A DNA stretch of 64,000 bases from assembly GCA_947489585.1 (NCBI GenBank), contig CANLEE010000004.1, positions 62,001 through 126,000 of the forward strand. Direction: 5' to 3'. Source of the stretch: an uncultured Psychroserpens sp. GTDB taxonomy: Bacteria; Bacteroidota; Bacteroidia; Flavobacteriales; Flavobacteriaceae. The notes under the pieces were generated by a model. It was not told the DNA's origin, made no database searches, and was given only the letters and a program-made list of their open reading frames with translations. This document shows positions 26,168-36,094 of this stretch, piece after piece. Position 1 is the first letter of the stretch. Each line of letters begins with the position of its first letter. Both the position numbers and the translations under genes were made by a program.

Positions 26168-26956
26168 TTACAGGCTTCTTTTAGTCTTAATACCCTCAAT
26201 CTCCAGACCCATAAATAACAACTTGTGAAACGTTGGTAATTGTGCGCCTGTCTCTGTTGTAGTCCAATCGCTCCAAGAAGCTTCTAATCCATCTATAGGG
26301 AGCAGGTCTGTCCACATTTGGTAGCTTACCGGTTTTCCGTTTTCATCAAAATGCCATAGGTATGAATCTCCAGGTGTAGAACCTCCTGAAGTGTATGTAA
26401 CTAATAAAGCGTCTTTACCATGTTCAGTGTTTACCAACTTGAGTTTGACACCCTTATCAAACACTTTATAAGGAGCTACCAACCAAAAGGTATCATTATT
26501 AAACAAGTCTTCAGCTTTATGAATATAATCATGCATATCATTACCAGTATAAGGTACTTCTGAAACAAACACTTCAGAATTATCATGGTTTACTAAATCT
26601 AAATCAACTCGATTATTTTTCCAATAGACTTGACATGTGTTTTTTGCTTTATTCCATTTGAAGTGATGGCGTTTTTTGAATGTGAATTCTATATAATCGG
26701 TAGCTTTGTATGCATCATAATCGAGTGCCTTGAGCATTTTCGTGGCGAGATGATGTGCCTCTTTTCCTTCGACTCCTGATGGTAAATCTTCATTGTATTT
26801 AAAATACATATAGGTAAAGAATAGGAGTGACGGCAGTGTGAAAAAGATGATCACACCTCCAATAATTTTTAAAACTTTTTTAGGTTTTGGCACGTTAGAT
26901 TTTTTTTTCAAAGGTATTGAATAAAGAATTATTTTTTTAGTGTGATTCTGAAGCAA
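26168..26956 (-). CDS. Conserved hypothetical protein with an N-terminal membrane anchor
   Basis: About 262 aa from the ATG at 26956; an in-frame TTG at 26911 would begin MKKKSNVPK, and either start is possible. Seen: one transmembrane helix (KIIGGVIIFFTLPSLLFFTYMYF) after a basic stretch, then a mainly beta exported or periplasmic domain that is rich in Trp and Tyr, including WHFDENGKPVSYQMWTD. This last part resembles outer-membrane lipoprotein-like folds, but I cannot name a family. It lies 19 bp after the ATP-grasp gene on the same strand. Confidence 0.55.
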   Translation of the reverse strand: MLQNHTKKIILYSIPLKKKSNVPKPKKVLKIIGGVIIFFTLPSLLFFTYMYFKYNEDLPSGVEGKEAHHLATKMLKALDYDAYKATDYIEFTFKKRHHFKWNKAKNTCQVYWKNNRVDLDLVNHDNSEVFVSEVPYTGNDMHDYIHKAEDLFNNDTFWLVAPYKVFDKGVKLKLVNTEHGKDALLVTYTSGGSTPGDSYLWHFDENGKPVSYQMWTDLLPIDGLEASWSDWTTTETGAQLPTFHKLLFMGLEIEGIKTKRSL

Positions 26957-26975
26957 ATTCAGAATGATATTTAAT

Positions 26976-27878
26976 TTATCCTAATTTTTCTTTGACACCT
27001 TTAGCTAGCATTAAAGCTGCTGCTTTATGATGCCTAAACCATAATTCTGGTTCTATGAGTTCTAATTCTGAAAGTGCTATTTCTCCATTATTGTCTTCAA
27101 AAATATCAACCCTTGCATAGATAGGTAATTCAGAACAAGCTTTAACAGATGCTTCAGCAAATGCGATTTCATCTTTGGAAGGTCTATAGTCTTGAATGCT
27201 TCCACCAAAATCATCTTGAACTCTAAAATCACCAGCTTTGGCTTTTTTCAGAATTGCGTGAGTGAAAGTTCCGTTAAACACCATCATTGAGATTTCTCCT
27301 TTACTGACAATATTGAACTGAAAAGGTTGTAGCATCATAGATTCATTGGTAATTAATTCTTGAAAAATGGTTTCATGTTTTTCTAGATTGCTAGCATTTA
27401 ACTTATACGTATGCCGAGCAGCTCCAGATACACATGGTTTTAAAACCGTTTCATTCCAATTAAGAATATCGTGTAATTGTGCCAAAGTCACTTTGGCGTT
27501 TTTTTCTATAAAATGGCTTTCAGCAATATGAATGCCTTTTTCTTGTAAATCTAAAAGGTAATGCTTGTCAATATTCCAACGGATAATCGCTTCCGAATTC
27601 AATAAGGTGGTTTGTTTTGAAACCTGTTCTAGCCATTCTGAAAACTCAGGAAAACGGTCAAAATAATCCCAAGTTGAACGAAAGAGTACAGTCTTAGTTG
27701 ATGACCAATCAAAAAACATATCATCCCATGCGAGACGTAAAGTTTTAAGCCCGACTTGCTCTAAAGCATGATACACTAAACGATCTTCATAATAGACATT
27801 GTGCTTGTATTTGTCAGTTTTAGAATCGTTTAAGTAGCGATTATCTGTAAGGATAACGACGTCAAAATCTTTTTTCAA
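26976..27878 (-). CDS. ATP-grasp domain-containing ligase-like protein
   Basis: Predicted carboxylate-amine ligase-like enzyme. Seen: an N-terminal pre-ATP-grasp part with WDDMFFDWSSTKTVLFRSTWDY (about 50-72), the ATP-binding lobe with ETVLKPCVSGAARHTYKL near 143-160, and the C-terminal metal site with YARVDIFEDNNG and LSELELIEPELWF near 255-283, where Asp and Glu residues bind Mg. The pattern is like the cycloserine-cluster DcsG-type and related ATP-grasp proteins; the substrates are unknown. It lies 14 bp after the tricorn-like gene. Confidence 0.78.
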   Translation of the reverse strand: MKKDFDVVILTDNRYLNDSKTDKYKHNVYYEDRLVYHALEQVGLKTLRLAWDDMFFDWSSTKTVLFRSTWDYFDRFPEFSEWLEQVSKQTTLLNSEAIIRWNIDKHYLLDLQEKGIHIAESHFIEKNAKVTLAQLHDILNWNETVLKPCVSGAARHTYKLNASNLEKHETIFQELITNESMMLQPFQFNIVSKGEISMMVFNGTFTHAILKKAKAGDFRVQDDFGGSIQDYRPSKDEIAFAEASVKACSELPIYARVDIFEDNNGEIALSELELIEPELWFRHHKAAALMLAKGVKEKLG

Positions 27879-27892
27879 TACTAGGCTTTTAA

Positions 27893-30800
27893 TTAGTTGT
27901 CATTTTTATAACCTTTTGGACGCTTTGATCGTATCGGAGCGTCAGGCTCTGTCATTAATTCAAATTCACTATTCTTTAATTGTTTCATAGCTTCTTCGAC
28001 TGCACGTTCTAATTGAGGATCTCGGCCTTCAAGCACTAGTTTTGGGTGTTGAATCACTTGAATGTCTGGCGAAATTCCTTCACCTTCAACGGCCCAATTT
28101 CCGTCGACATCATAAAAGCCACCACGAGGTGCAACCATTCGCCCACCATCTATAAAACGTGGCGTATCCCATGTTCCAACAAGTCCTCCCCATGTTCTAG
28201 TTCCAACTAAAGTACCTAAGTTAGCTTTTTTAAACATATAGGGTAATAAATCACCTCCAGAACCGGCACGTTCATTAATAATCATCACTTTTGGTCCCCA
28301 AATTCCAGCCATAGGTGTTGTCCATGGTCTGTTGGTATTTGTTTTACTATTAAAATACCCAAAAAGTTGACGATTCATAATATCAATCATATAATCGGCT
28401 GCAGAACCACCTCCATTATTGCGTTCGTCAATAATAGCTCCTTTTTTATCTTGCTGTGAAAAATAGTAACGATTAAATGATGTGAAACCGCCTCCGCCAG
28501 TATTAGGTACATAGACATAAGCGAGTTTACCATTTGAGAGTTCATCGACTTTGCGACGATTGCCTTCAACCCAATCCAGATAGCGTAAGTTACGCTCACT
28601 ACGAACAGGCTTAATTAAAATTGTTTGAGCACCATCCATAGAAGGTTTACTGTTAACAATGATATTAATTTCACGACCAGCAGTTTGTTCTAATAGTTGA
28701 TATGGATTTGTGTTAGCTGATAATTTATGACCATTAATAGCTAAGATATAATCACCTTTATTAATATTAATACCTGGCTGTGCAAGAGGTGCATCTGTTC
28801 CAGGATTCCAACGTTCGCCAGTGTAGATTTTTTCAATTTGAAATCCGTCATTTGTTGCTCTAATATCGGCTCCTAACAAACCAACAGGTACATTATCAAC
28901 GTTTGGCATATCACCTCCAGAAACATATGAATGCCCTACAGCAACTTCACCACTCATGATATCTACAACATAGTTTAAATCGGTTCTGTGACGTACATGA
29001 TCAATCCAAGGTGAATACCATTTGTATACATCATCCCATGGAGCACCATGGACATTGTCAACATACAAGAAATCACGCATAAAACGCCACCCTTCTTTAA
29101 AAATTTGATGATACTCTTCTTTCGGATTCACTTGTATTTTAAGGTTGGTATTAATTTTGTCTTTTCCAAAATTAGGCTTCCCTTTGGTTCCAGAAATAGA
29201 CCATTGTCCACCTTTATTTATCAATGTAGATTTTCTATCTTCGGAAATAATCATATTCTGAACACCATCAGCAAAATCTTTGGCATCATCTTTTTCGGCA
29301 TCATAATCATGAATTTTAACACCATTTCCACCATCAATTGCTTCTGCGACAAAAACATGACCTTTTGGTGCTTTTCCTAAGCCCACATAGTTACCATTCG
29401 GAAGGCTAAGCGCGACAGCTCTATCAAATAAGCCATTAGTATCGATAGTCACTGTAATTCCAGCAGGTTTTTTATCATCTTTTTTACCTTCAGAATCTTC
29501 ACCTTCTTTTTCATCTTCTTTTTTTGTGGAATCTTCCTCATCGGTTTTAATATGATTTGGGGCTTTATCAGTTGAATTTAAGACGACAGCATATAAGCTT
29601 CGTGTTGTTTCTGGGTCGTATGAGCTCATATCTAGCCAACCTGTTGCTAATCCGTAATTAGTACTCGCTAAAGTGTATAAATACTTACCTGATGCATCCC
29701 AAACTGGACTGATGGCATCTGCAATTGGGTCGGTAATTGGAATTACTTTTTTAGAATCAACACTATAAGCATAAATGGATTTAAAGTTGCTATTGTTTTG
29801 TTTAGCGTAAGCAATCCATTTGCTATCTGGTGACCAAACTGGATTCATAGAACGGTTGGGGTGAGCATAACCTTCAGTATCTGCTTTAACTGCTTTTTTA
29901 GAATCTAAGTTTATTACCCAAATGTTGAAATCGGTATCTGTATACGCAATATATTTTCCGTCTGGCGACCAATCGGGTTGAAAGTAGAAGGTCTTGTTTG
30001 GTAGTTTAATAGACTCTTGATTTTTCCCATCTTGATCAGCAATCACCATTTGGTATTCACCACTTTTATCAGAGAACCAAACAATTTTATTACCATTTGG
30101 TGACCAAATAGGCGCTCTATCAGCAATACCTGAACTATTAGTAATATTTCGCCATGTTCCATTTTCTTTAGGAACGGTAAAGATATCTCCGCGATGTTCA
30201 AAGACAGCACGTTTTCCGTTAGGTGATATATTTGGGTTTGATAATTGTCTGCCAGTTACATTTTCCCATCTTGTACGTGAGAAATTTAAATCGGACTTAA
30301 CTTGAATGTTCAGTGTTTTAGAAGTCCCGTTTGAAGGATCAATCGTATGAAGAAGCCCCCCTTGTTCGTAGACGATTTTATCTTTACTAGCATCTAAGCT
30401 TTTGACATCAAATTTCTTATGAAAGGTGAGTTGTTTTTCGGTTTTTGTTTTTGGATCAAAAGACCAAATATTGCTAGTATAATCACGTTCAGATAAATAA
30501 TACACAACACCATCTAACCAAACAGGATATAGATGACGCTCTTTGTCTAATTGGGGAGTGGTTACTAACTCTTTTGTTTTTAAGTCTACAATCCAAATTG
30601 GCATGGCTTGACCACCACGATAGTTTCGCCATTCAGGATCCCAAGATGTAATAGGCGTATAAGCGATATGTTTTCCATCTGCGGAAATTTCTCCATAAGC
30701 AGCACGTGGAATATCTAAGGCTTTTGGTAGACCACCTTTTGGAGAGACTGTGAAGAATTTATTCGTTTGTGTTGGTCTACCTTCACGTCCAGAACGAAAT

Positions 30801-31153
30801 AAGATATCGCCTTCTGGTGTCCAACCTTCTACCATATCTCCAGAAGGATGATAAGTAATTCGTTTAGGTTCACCACCTTCGCTAGGCATCACAAAAACAT
30901 CAAAATTACCATCATATTGAGCTGTAAAGGCAATCCATTTCCCATCATTTGAGAAATGTGGATTCAATTCATAGCCATCATCACTAGTGAGTCTAATGGC
31001 AGTTCCTCCATTGGTTGAGGCTTTCCAAAGATCATTGGCATAAATGAAAACTACCTCATTGCCATGAAGTGTTGGTTGTCGTAATAATTTTGTGTTTTGA
31101 GCAGATGCTGTAATAGCAAATACGCCTAAAAGGGCAACTAATAATTGTTTCAT
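27893..31153 (-). CDS. Tricorn-like S41 family protease with N-terminal beta-propellers
   Basis: A large exported protease, 1086 aa, that degrades peptides; tricorn-type enzymes act after other proteases. Seen: a signal peptide (1-18); TolB/DPP-like propeller repeats (about 25-520) with SPDGKYIAYTD-type motifs; an acidic and Lys-rich linker (about 537-563); a PDZ domain near 760-850; and the C-terminal S41 domain with catalytic Ser965 in RAGSGGD and the upstream GAIIDERNNGGGS. It is probably periplasmic. The ATP-grasp gene follows after 14 bp. The DNA of the linker is low-complexity. Peptidase activity is inferred from the conserved serine site. Confidence 0.9.
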   Translation of the reverse strand: MKQLLVALLGVFAITASAQNTKLLRQPTLHGNEVVFIYANDLWKASTNGGTAIRLTSDDGYELNPHFSNDGKWIAFTAQYDGNFDVFVMPSEGGEPKRITYHPSGDMVEGWTPEGDILFRSGREGRPTQTNKFFTVSPKGGLPKALDIPRAAYGEISADGKHIAYTPITSWDPEWRNYRGGQAMPIWIVDLKTKELVTTPQLDKERHLYPVWLDGVVYYLSERDYTSNIWSFDPKTKTEKQLTFHKKFDVKSLDASKDKIVYEQGGLLHTIDPSNGTSKTLNIQVKSDLNFSRTRWENVTGRQLSNPNISPNGKRAVFEHRGDIFTVPKENGTWRNITNSSGIADRAPIWSPNGNKIVWFSDKSGEYQMVIADQDGKNQESIKLPNKTFYFQPDWSPDGKYIAYTDTDFNIWVINLDSKKAVKADTEGYAHPNRSMNPVWSPDSKWIAYAKQNNSNFKSIYAYSVDSKKVIPITDPIADAISPVWDASGKYLYTLASTNYGLATGWLDMSSYDPETTRSLYAVVLNSTDKAPNHIKTDEEDSTKKEDEKEGEDSEGKKDDKKPAGITVTIDTNGLFDRAVALSLPNGNYVGLGKAPKGHVFVAEAIDGGNGVKIHDYDAEKDDAKDFADGVQNMIISEDRKSTLINKGGQWSISGTKGKPNFGKDKINTNLKIQVNPKEEYHQIFKEGWRFMRDFLYVDNVHGAPWDDVYKWYSPWIDHVRHRTDLNYVVDIMSGEVAVGHSYVSGGDMPNVDNVPVGLLGADIRATNDGFQIEKIYTGERWNPGTDAPLAQPGININKGDYILAINGHKLSANTNPYQLLEQTAGREINIIVNSKPSMDGAQTILIKPVRSERNLRYLDWVEGNRRKVDELSNGKLAYVYVPNTGGGGFTSFNRYYFSQQDKKGAIIDERNNGGGSAADYMIDIMNRQLFGYFNSKTNTNRPWTTPMAGIWGPKVMIINERAGSGGDLLPYMFKKANLGTLVGTRTWGGLVGTWDTPRFIDGGRMVAPRGGFYDVDGNWAVEGEGISPDIQVIQHPKLVLEGRDPQLERAVEEAMKQLKNSEFELMTEPDAPIRSKRPKGYKNDN

Positions 31154-31253
31154 CTTGTGGTTGGTTTTTACTAAAATGTATTAAGAATTTAAAGATACAA
31201 AAATGTGAATATGCTTTTTGGCACGAGTATGTTAAAATAAAACTTATTAATTC

Positions 31254-32972
31254 CTAAAACCCAACAGCTGCATCATCACCTCGATAATCGGCACCACCTT
31301 CTAAACGTCCATCTTCTAAAATGAGAATGGCATCCACTTTTCCAATAACTGGTGTACGTTTTTCATTGATGGTATAACCTTTAGCTTTGAGTTGCTCTAA
31401 TAAAGATTGATCAAAGCGTTTGGGTTCCATTCTAATTTCTTCGGGTAACCATTGGTGATGAAAACGAGGCGCATCTACTGCTTCTTGCATGGTCATATCA
31501 AACTCATGCACGTTTAAAATGGTTTGTAATACTGACGTAATAATTGTAGAACCTCCTGGAGTTCCAACTACCATAAAGAGTTTATTGTCTTTTTCAACGA
31601 TAGTTGGTGTCATGGCACTTAGCATGCGTTTTTGAGGCGCAATAGCATTGGCTTTTCCACCTAAAAGTCCGTAGACATTTGGGACGCCAGGTTTACTGCT
31701 GAAATCGTCCATTTCATTATTGAGAAAGAAACCTAGTTCATCTGCATAGAGTTTTGAACCATAAGCACCATTAAGCGTTGTTGTGACAGCCACAGCATTT
31801 CCAAATTGATCTACAATAGAGTAGTGTGTGGTTTCTTCATGTTCTTGGTATTGTATACTTTCAGAAATTTCCATCGTATAGTTAGGAAGGTTTCCATAGG
31901 AAATAGAATCAGAAGGTATTGCACTCTCAAATGAGAATTTTGACATTCGGTTTTTGACATATGTATCATCAAGCAAATCTTCTATAGGAATATTCACAAA
32001 ATCTGGATCGCCTAAATAATAACTACGATCTGCATAAGCTTGTTTTTCGGCCTCTACAATGATTTGAATAGCTTCTATACTATTTTGTTCATATTGGCTC
32101 ACATCATAAGGCTCAACCATTTTCATGATTTGTGCCAAACAAAGCCCACCAGATGAGGGTGGTGACATTGAAACAATATTTAGATTATCATACTTGAATT
32201 GAATTGGATTTCGCCATTGTGCTTGGTATAGCGCTAAATCTTCAACAGTAATAATCCCTCCATGCTCATTGATGAATTCTACTAATTGTGTCGCTGTTTG
32301 ACCAGCATAAAATTCATCACGACCATTTGTAGAAATTCGCTTTAAGGTTTCAGCTAAGGCTAGATTTTTGTAAATCGAATTTGTGGCCACATCCTTATTC
32401 ACTAAGACTTGTTTTCCGTTTACAGCAGTAATAATACTATCGTATTTAATAAAACGTTTATGCTGTTTTTCGGTGACACTAAAACCATTTTCAGCTAAAG
32501 CAATCACGGGCTGCAATAAAGTTTCTATAGGAAGGCTTCCAAATTTTTCATGTGCAGCAAAAATCCCGGCTACAGTTCCTGGAACACCAACGGCGTAAGC
32601 GCCAACGGTACTTTTTCCTTTAATCACATTTCCGAGGGAATCCAAATACATATCTCTACTAGCAGCTAAAGGTGCTTTTTCGCGATAGTCTAACGCACCA
32701 ATTTCTCCAGTATTAAGACGATAGACCATAAATCCGCCGCCTCCAAGATTGCCTGCATAAGGATAGATTACGGCAAGTGCCATTTCGGTAGCAAACATCG
32801 CATCAAATGCATTGCCGCCTTGTTCAAGGATATCACTTCCTATTTTAGACGCTTCTTGTCTTGCCGAAACAACCATTGCATTTTGAGTTGTAACACCGCG
32901 TTTAGAAATGGGTTCAGGTTTACATGATAGTATGCTGAGACTAATTAGTAAAAGGGTTTGTTTAATTCTCAT
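31254..32972 (-). CDS. ggt: Gamma-glutamyltransferase
   Basis: Cleaves gamma-glutamyl bonds, for example in glutathione, and transfers the glutamyl group. Seen: a signal peptide with a lipobox-like SILSC, then the large subunit; the self-cleavage and nucleophile site TTHYSIVDQ with catalytic Thr381; and further family motifs LNNEMDDFS and GTPGGSTIIT in the small subunit. The 572-aa length is normal. Periplasmic or lipid-anchored. It overlaps the upstream AcpH gene by 11 bp, so the two are cotranscribed; a 100-bp gap separates it from the tricorn-like gene. Confidence 0.94.
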   Translation of the reverse strand: MRIKQTLLLISLSILSCKPEPISKRGVTTQNAMVVSARQEASKIGSDILEQGGNAFDAMFATEMALAVIYPYAGNLGGGGFMVYRLNTGEIGALDYREKAPLAASRDMYLDSLGNVIKGKSTVGAYAVGVPGTVAGIFAAHEKFGSLPIETLLQPVIALAENGFSVTEKQHKRFIKYDSIITAVNGKQVLVNKDVATNSIYKNLALAETLKRISTNGRDEFYAGQTATQLVEFINEHGGIITVEDLALYQAQWRNPIQFKYDNLNIVSMSPPSSGGLCLAQIMKMVEPYDVSQYEQNSIEAIQIIVEAEKQAYADRSYYLGDPDFVNIPIEDLLDDTYVKNRMSKFSFESAIPSDSISYGNLPNYTMEISESIQYQEHEETTHYSIVDQFGNAVAVTTTLNGAYGSKLYADELGFFLNNEMDDFSSKPGVPNVYGLLGGKANAIAPQKRMLSAMTPTIVEKDNKLFMVVGTPGGSTIITSVLQTILNVHEFDMTMQEAVDAPRFHHQWLPEEIRMEPKRFDQSLLEQLKAKGYTINEKRTPVIGKVDAILILEDGRLEGGADYRGDDAAVGF

Positions 32973-33570
32973 GTTGCAGTTGAATTTCTAGGTCTTGTAA
33001 TGTTTGTTTTGCAAACGCTCTTAGTTCTTCAAAAAAGGAAGTGAATTCAGTTTCAAATTCGGTGTAAAACTCTTTGAGTTCTACTGTAGCTGTATTCATT
33101 CCAGATTTGTTTTGTGTTCTACGATTCATACCATCCAAAACTTTTTGAATACCTTCAATTTTCGCATAACTCAATAACCAGTTACCAGCAATCATATGTG
33201 GCATCATTTTTTGAATTCGAACAGGTAAAATTTCAAAATGCTCTCCTAATAAGTCGTAAAAATTGTCAATATAATCGGCTAGAGGAACATTAGAGTATTG
33301 TTTCCAATTTTTTGCAAGAAAGTGATCGTATAAAATATCGACGATTACACCGCTATAATGACCGTAATTTTCATGTAGGCGCTTTGTGCTTTGTCTTACA
33401 GTTGGATGCGCATCAGTAAAAGTGTCAATGTGACGATGAAGCAAGATGCCTTTTTGAATTTCAATTGGAAATTTTTTATAGTGTTTTCCTCGTATACCAT
33501 CAGCAATAAAATTGCCAATAGTCACATGGTTGTCATTGTTAGAAAGATAAATATGGGCGAGAAAATTCAT
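32962..33570 (-). CDS. Acyl carrier protein phosphodiesterase (AcpH/DUF479 family)
   Basis: Family members remove the 4'-phosphopantetheine arm from holo-ACP. Seen: the typical start MNFLAHIYLS, then IGNFIADGIRG (near 21-31), LLHRHIDTFTDAHP (about 43-56) and HYSGVIVDILYDHFLA (about 71-86), with the His and Asp residues that bind metal in HD-like folds. The length of 202 aa is normal. It is head-to-head with the acyltransferase gene on the other strand and overlaps ggt by 11 bp. Confidence 0.88.
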   Translation of the reverse strand: MNFLAHIYLSNNDNHVTIGNFIADGIRGKHYKKFPIEIQKGILLHRHIDTFTDAHPTVRQSTKRLHENYGHYSGVIVDILYDHFLAKNWKQYSNVPLADYIDNFYDLLGEHFEILPVRIQKMMPHMIAGNWLLSYAKIEGIQKVLDGMNRRTQNKSGMNTATVELKEFYTEFETEFTSFFEELRAFAKQTLQDLEIQLQHEN

Positions 33571-33584
33571 TCAATAAATATATG

Positions 33585-33592
33585 TATTTTTG
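33585..33592 (+). promoter_or_regulatory. Putative -7 box (TATTTTTG) for the acyltransferase-glmM operon
   Basis: An exact TAnnTTTG match. Transcription would begin near 33599, upstream of the TTG start at 33615 but downstream of the ATG at 33582. No good TTTG -33 element is seen. Confidence 0.45.
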
Positions 33593-33614
33593 GTCTCTAA
33601 ATGATCAAAATATT

Positions 33615-34682
33615 TTGAAAAGACTTCCTAACTTAGATGTGCTCCGCTTTTTCTTATCGGTTTATGTGGTTTTGATTCATTTGTCTCAAACATCTCATAA
33701 TATGAATCTTCCTAATCTCTTTGATGTTATTGGGAATCATAAGGGAGATCAAGCTATAGCTATGTTTTTTGTGTTGAGTGGTTTTTTAATTATTACAATC
33801 ATTTACAGATCAAAATTAAAAGGCACATTTTCTATTAGGAACTTTTATATGCGTCGTATTTTAAAAATATTCCCCTTATACTATTTCATAGTGGCTGTTG
33901 GCTTTTTGTATTACCACTTTATTTTACCAAAATTAGGAGTTTCATTTCCTATTAATTATGATTGGGAAGATGCTGTTTTGTTAAATGTATTTTTTCTTCC
34001 TAATGTATTTTCAAGGCTTTACGATGCAGGAGGTGTGTTTGAAGTATTATGGTCAATTGGTGTAGAAGAGCAATTTTATATCATTATTGCGCCATTGCTT
34101 TTCTTTTTAAGAAAAACACAAATATTCAAAGCGCTATTGGTCTTAACAGTAGTCTATTTTATTGTTTTTCATATAGATAGCCTATATGTTTTAAGGCGAT
34201 TTAAATTTGAGTTCTTCTTTATATTTAGTGGTGGGTTAATAGCGCTTTTGGAACAAAAAAATAAACTAGGCTTTTTGAAATCAACGAAGTTGATTCCTAT
34301 AGCGTCTGTTATTATGGTGATTTTGTATTTCTTTACGACAATATTTGATTTTGAAACATTATGGATTTATAATGCATTTACATGTATATTGTTTTCGGTA
34401 TTTATTCATTCAATAAGCATTAATAATTTTGGGTTTACAATTGAAAATAAATATTTGAATTATTTTGGAGAAATCTCATATGGACTTTACTTATACCATA
34501 TTTTATGTATGAATTTGGTACTATTTATTTCATTAAAAATTAGCGATGCTTATACGATTAATAGTACAATTCTTTTAATTTTGATGCATCTTTTAACTTT
34601 TGCAATTACGATATTTGTATCACATTTATCATACAAGTATTTTGAATCTTATTTTTTAAAACTAAAAACAAAATTTAGATAA
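33615..34682 (+). CDS. Acyltransferase family 3 (OafA-like) membrane protein
   Basis: Predicted to O-acetylate a surface sugar or lipid. Seen: the family opening LPNLDVLRFFLSVYVVLIHLSQ, with the His of the LIH motif; LSGFLIITI; VLWSIGVEEQFY; and about ten hydrophobic helices across 355 aa. I prefer the TTG at 33615 (MKRLPNLD...), because it matches the family start and because a -7 box covers the ATG at 33582, which would add 11 odd residues. It overlaps the glmM-type gene by one base, so they form an operon. The acyl acceptor is unknown. Confidence 0.82.
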   Translation: MKRLPNLDVLRFFLSVYVVLIHLSQTSHNMNLPNLFDVIGNHKGDQAIAMFFVLSGFLIITIIYRSKLKGTFSIRNFYMRRILKIFPLYYFIVAVGFLYYHFILPKLGVSFPINYDWEDAVLLNVFFLPNVFSRLYDAGGVFEVLWSIGVEEQFYIIIAPLLFFLRKTQIFKALLVLTVVYFIVFHIDSLYVLRRFKFEFFFIFSGGLIALLEQKNKLGFLKSTKLIPIASVIMVILYFFTTIFDFETLWIYNAFTCILFSVFIHSISINNFGFTIENKYLNYFGEISYGLYLYHILCMNLVLFISLKISDAYTINSTILLILMHLLTFAITIFVSHLSYKYFESYFLKLKTKFR

Positions 34683-36070
34683 TGACACTTATAAAATCAA
34701 TCTCAGGAATACGTGGAACCATTGGTGGACATGTAGGCGATAATTTAACGCCAATTGATGCTGTGAAATTCGCATCTGCTTATGGTACATGGATAAAGCA
34801 ACAACGTGATAAAGAAAACTACAAAGTGGTTGTTGGTAGAGATGCGAGAATTTCTGGAGAAATGATTCAAAATTTAGTGATGAATACCTTGGTTGGTCTT
34901 GGGATACATGTGATTGATTTGGGATTATCAACAACACCAACTGTTGAAGTTGCGGTGCCAATGGAGCATGCCGATGGCGGTATTATTTTAACCGCTAGTC
35001 ATAATCCTAAACAATGGAACGCTCTCAAATTGTTGGATGCTAAAGGCGAATTTTTAAATGGTGAGGAAGGTGCAAAAATTCTAAAAATTGCTGAGGGTAA
35101 CGACATGTCCTTTGCTGATGTAGATAACTTAGGGAAAATTACCATTAACGATGCTTATATCGATTTGCATATTGATGAAGTTTTGGATATGGATTTGGTA
35201 AACGTAGATGCCATTAAAAGGGCTAATTTTAAAGTGGTTGTCGATGGTGTTAATTCTACTGGCGGAATAGCAATTCCTTTACTATTAGAGCGTTTAGGTG
35301 TGCATCCTGTGAAATTATATTGCGAGCCTAATGGGCATTTTCCGCATAACCCAGAACCACTTAAAGAGCATTTAACTGATTTATCAGAAGCAGTTGTAAA
35401 AGCGCATGCCGATTTTGGTATAGTCGTTGATCCAGATGTAGATCGTCTAGCGTTTATGGATGAAAACGGAGAGATGTTTGGCGAAGAATATACTTTGGTT
35501 GCTTGTGCAGATTACGTATTAAGTCAAACTCCAGGAAATACAGTGAGCAATATGAGTTCTACACGAGCATTACGCGATATTACTGAAAAGCATGGAGGCA
35601 CTTATGAAGCTAGTGCCGTAGGTGAGGTTAATGTGGTTAACTTAATGAAGAAAAATAATGCTGTTATTGGTGGAGAAGGCAATGGCGGAATTATTTACCC
35701 AGAATTGCACTACGGAAGAGATGCGCTTGTAGGAGTTGCTTTATTTTTGAGTCTATTAGCTGATAAAAAGATAAATGTAAGCGATTTAAGAGCATCGTAT
35801 CCAAGTTATTTCATGAGTAAAAAGAAAATTCAATTAACACCAGAATTGGATGTAGATGGACTATTGAAAGCTATGGAAGGAAAATATTCTGAAGAAAACA
35901 TAACAACAATCGATGGTGTGAAGATTGATTTTGCAGATTCTTGGGTGCATTTAAGAAAGAGCAATACAGAGCCTATTATTAGAATTTATACAGAGGCTCC
36001 TTCGCAAACAGCAGCAGATGAGCTTGCTGATAAAATAATTTTGGAAATTAAAGGTATTGCAAATATTTAG
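34682..36070 (+). CDS. glmM: Phosphoglucosamine mutase
   Basis: Converts glucosamine 6-phosphate to glucosamine 1-phosphate for UDP-GlcNAc and hence for peptidoglycan and lipid A. Seen: ISGIRGTIGG at the N-terminus, the phospho-serine loop LTASHNP with Ser106, the Mg site DPDVDRLAF near 250, and the C-terminal sugar-phosphate loop RKSNTEPIIRIY. The 462-aa length is normal. Its start overlaps the acyltransferase stop. The alternative name phosphomannomutase/phosphoglucomutase is possible, but the pattern fits the Bacteroidetes GlmM group best. It would supply the precursor used by the PseB gene later in the window. Confidence 0.88.
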   Translation: MTLIKSISGIRGTIGGHVGDNLTPIDAVKFASAYGTWIKQQRDKENYKVVVGRDARISGEMIQNLVMNTLVGLGIHVIDLGLSTTPTVEVAVPMEHADGGIILTASHNPKQWNALKLLDAKGEFLNGEEGAKILKIAEGNDMSFADVDNLGKITINDAYIDLHIDEVLDMDLVNVDAIKRANFKVVVDGVNSTGGIAIPLLLERLGVHPVKLYCEPNGHFPHNPEPLKEHLTDLSEAVVKAHADFGIVVDPDVDRLAFMDENGEMFGEEYTLVACADYVLSQTPGNTVSNMSSTRALRDITEKHGGTYEASAVGEVNVVNLMKKNNAVIGGEGNGGIIYPELHYGRDALVGVALFLSLLADKKINVSDLRASYPSYFMSKKKIQLTPELDVDGLLKAMEGKYSEENITTIDGVKIDFADSWVHLRKSNTEPIIRIYTEAPSQTAADELADKIILEIKGIANI

Positions 36071-36094
36071 TATCTTTAAAAGTAATAATTAGTT

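Noticed and set aside
29465..29545. Low-complexity stretch as a repeat or frameshift in the tricorn-like gene
   Set aside because: It encodes an in-frame acidic and Lys-rich linker between propeller and PDZ parts; the frame is intact.
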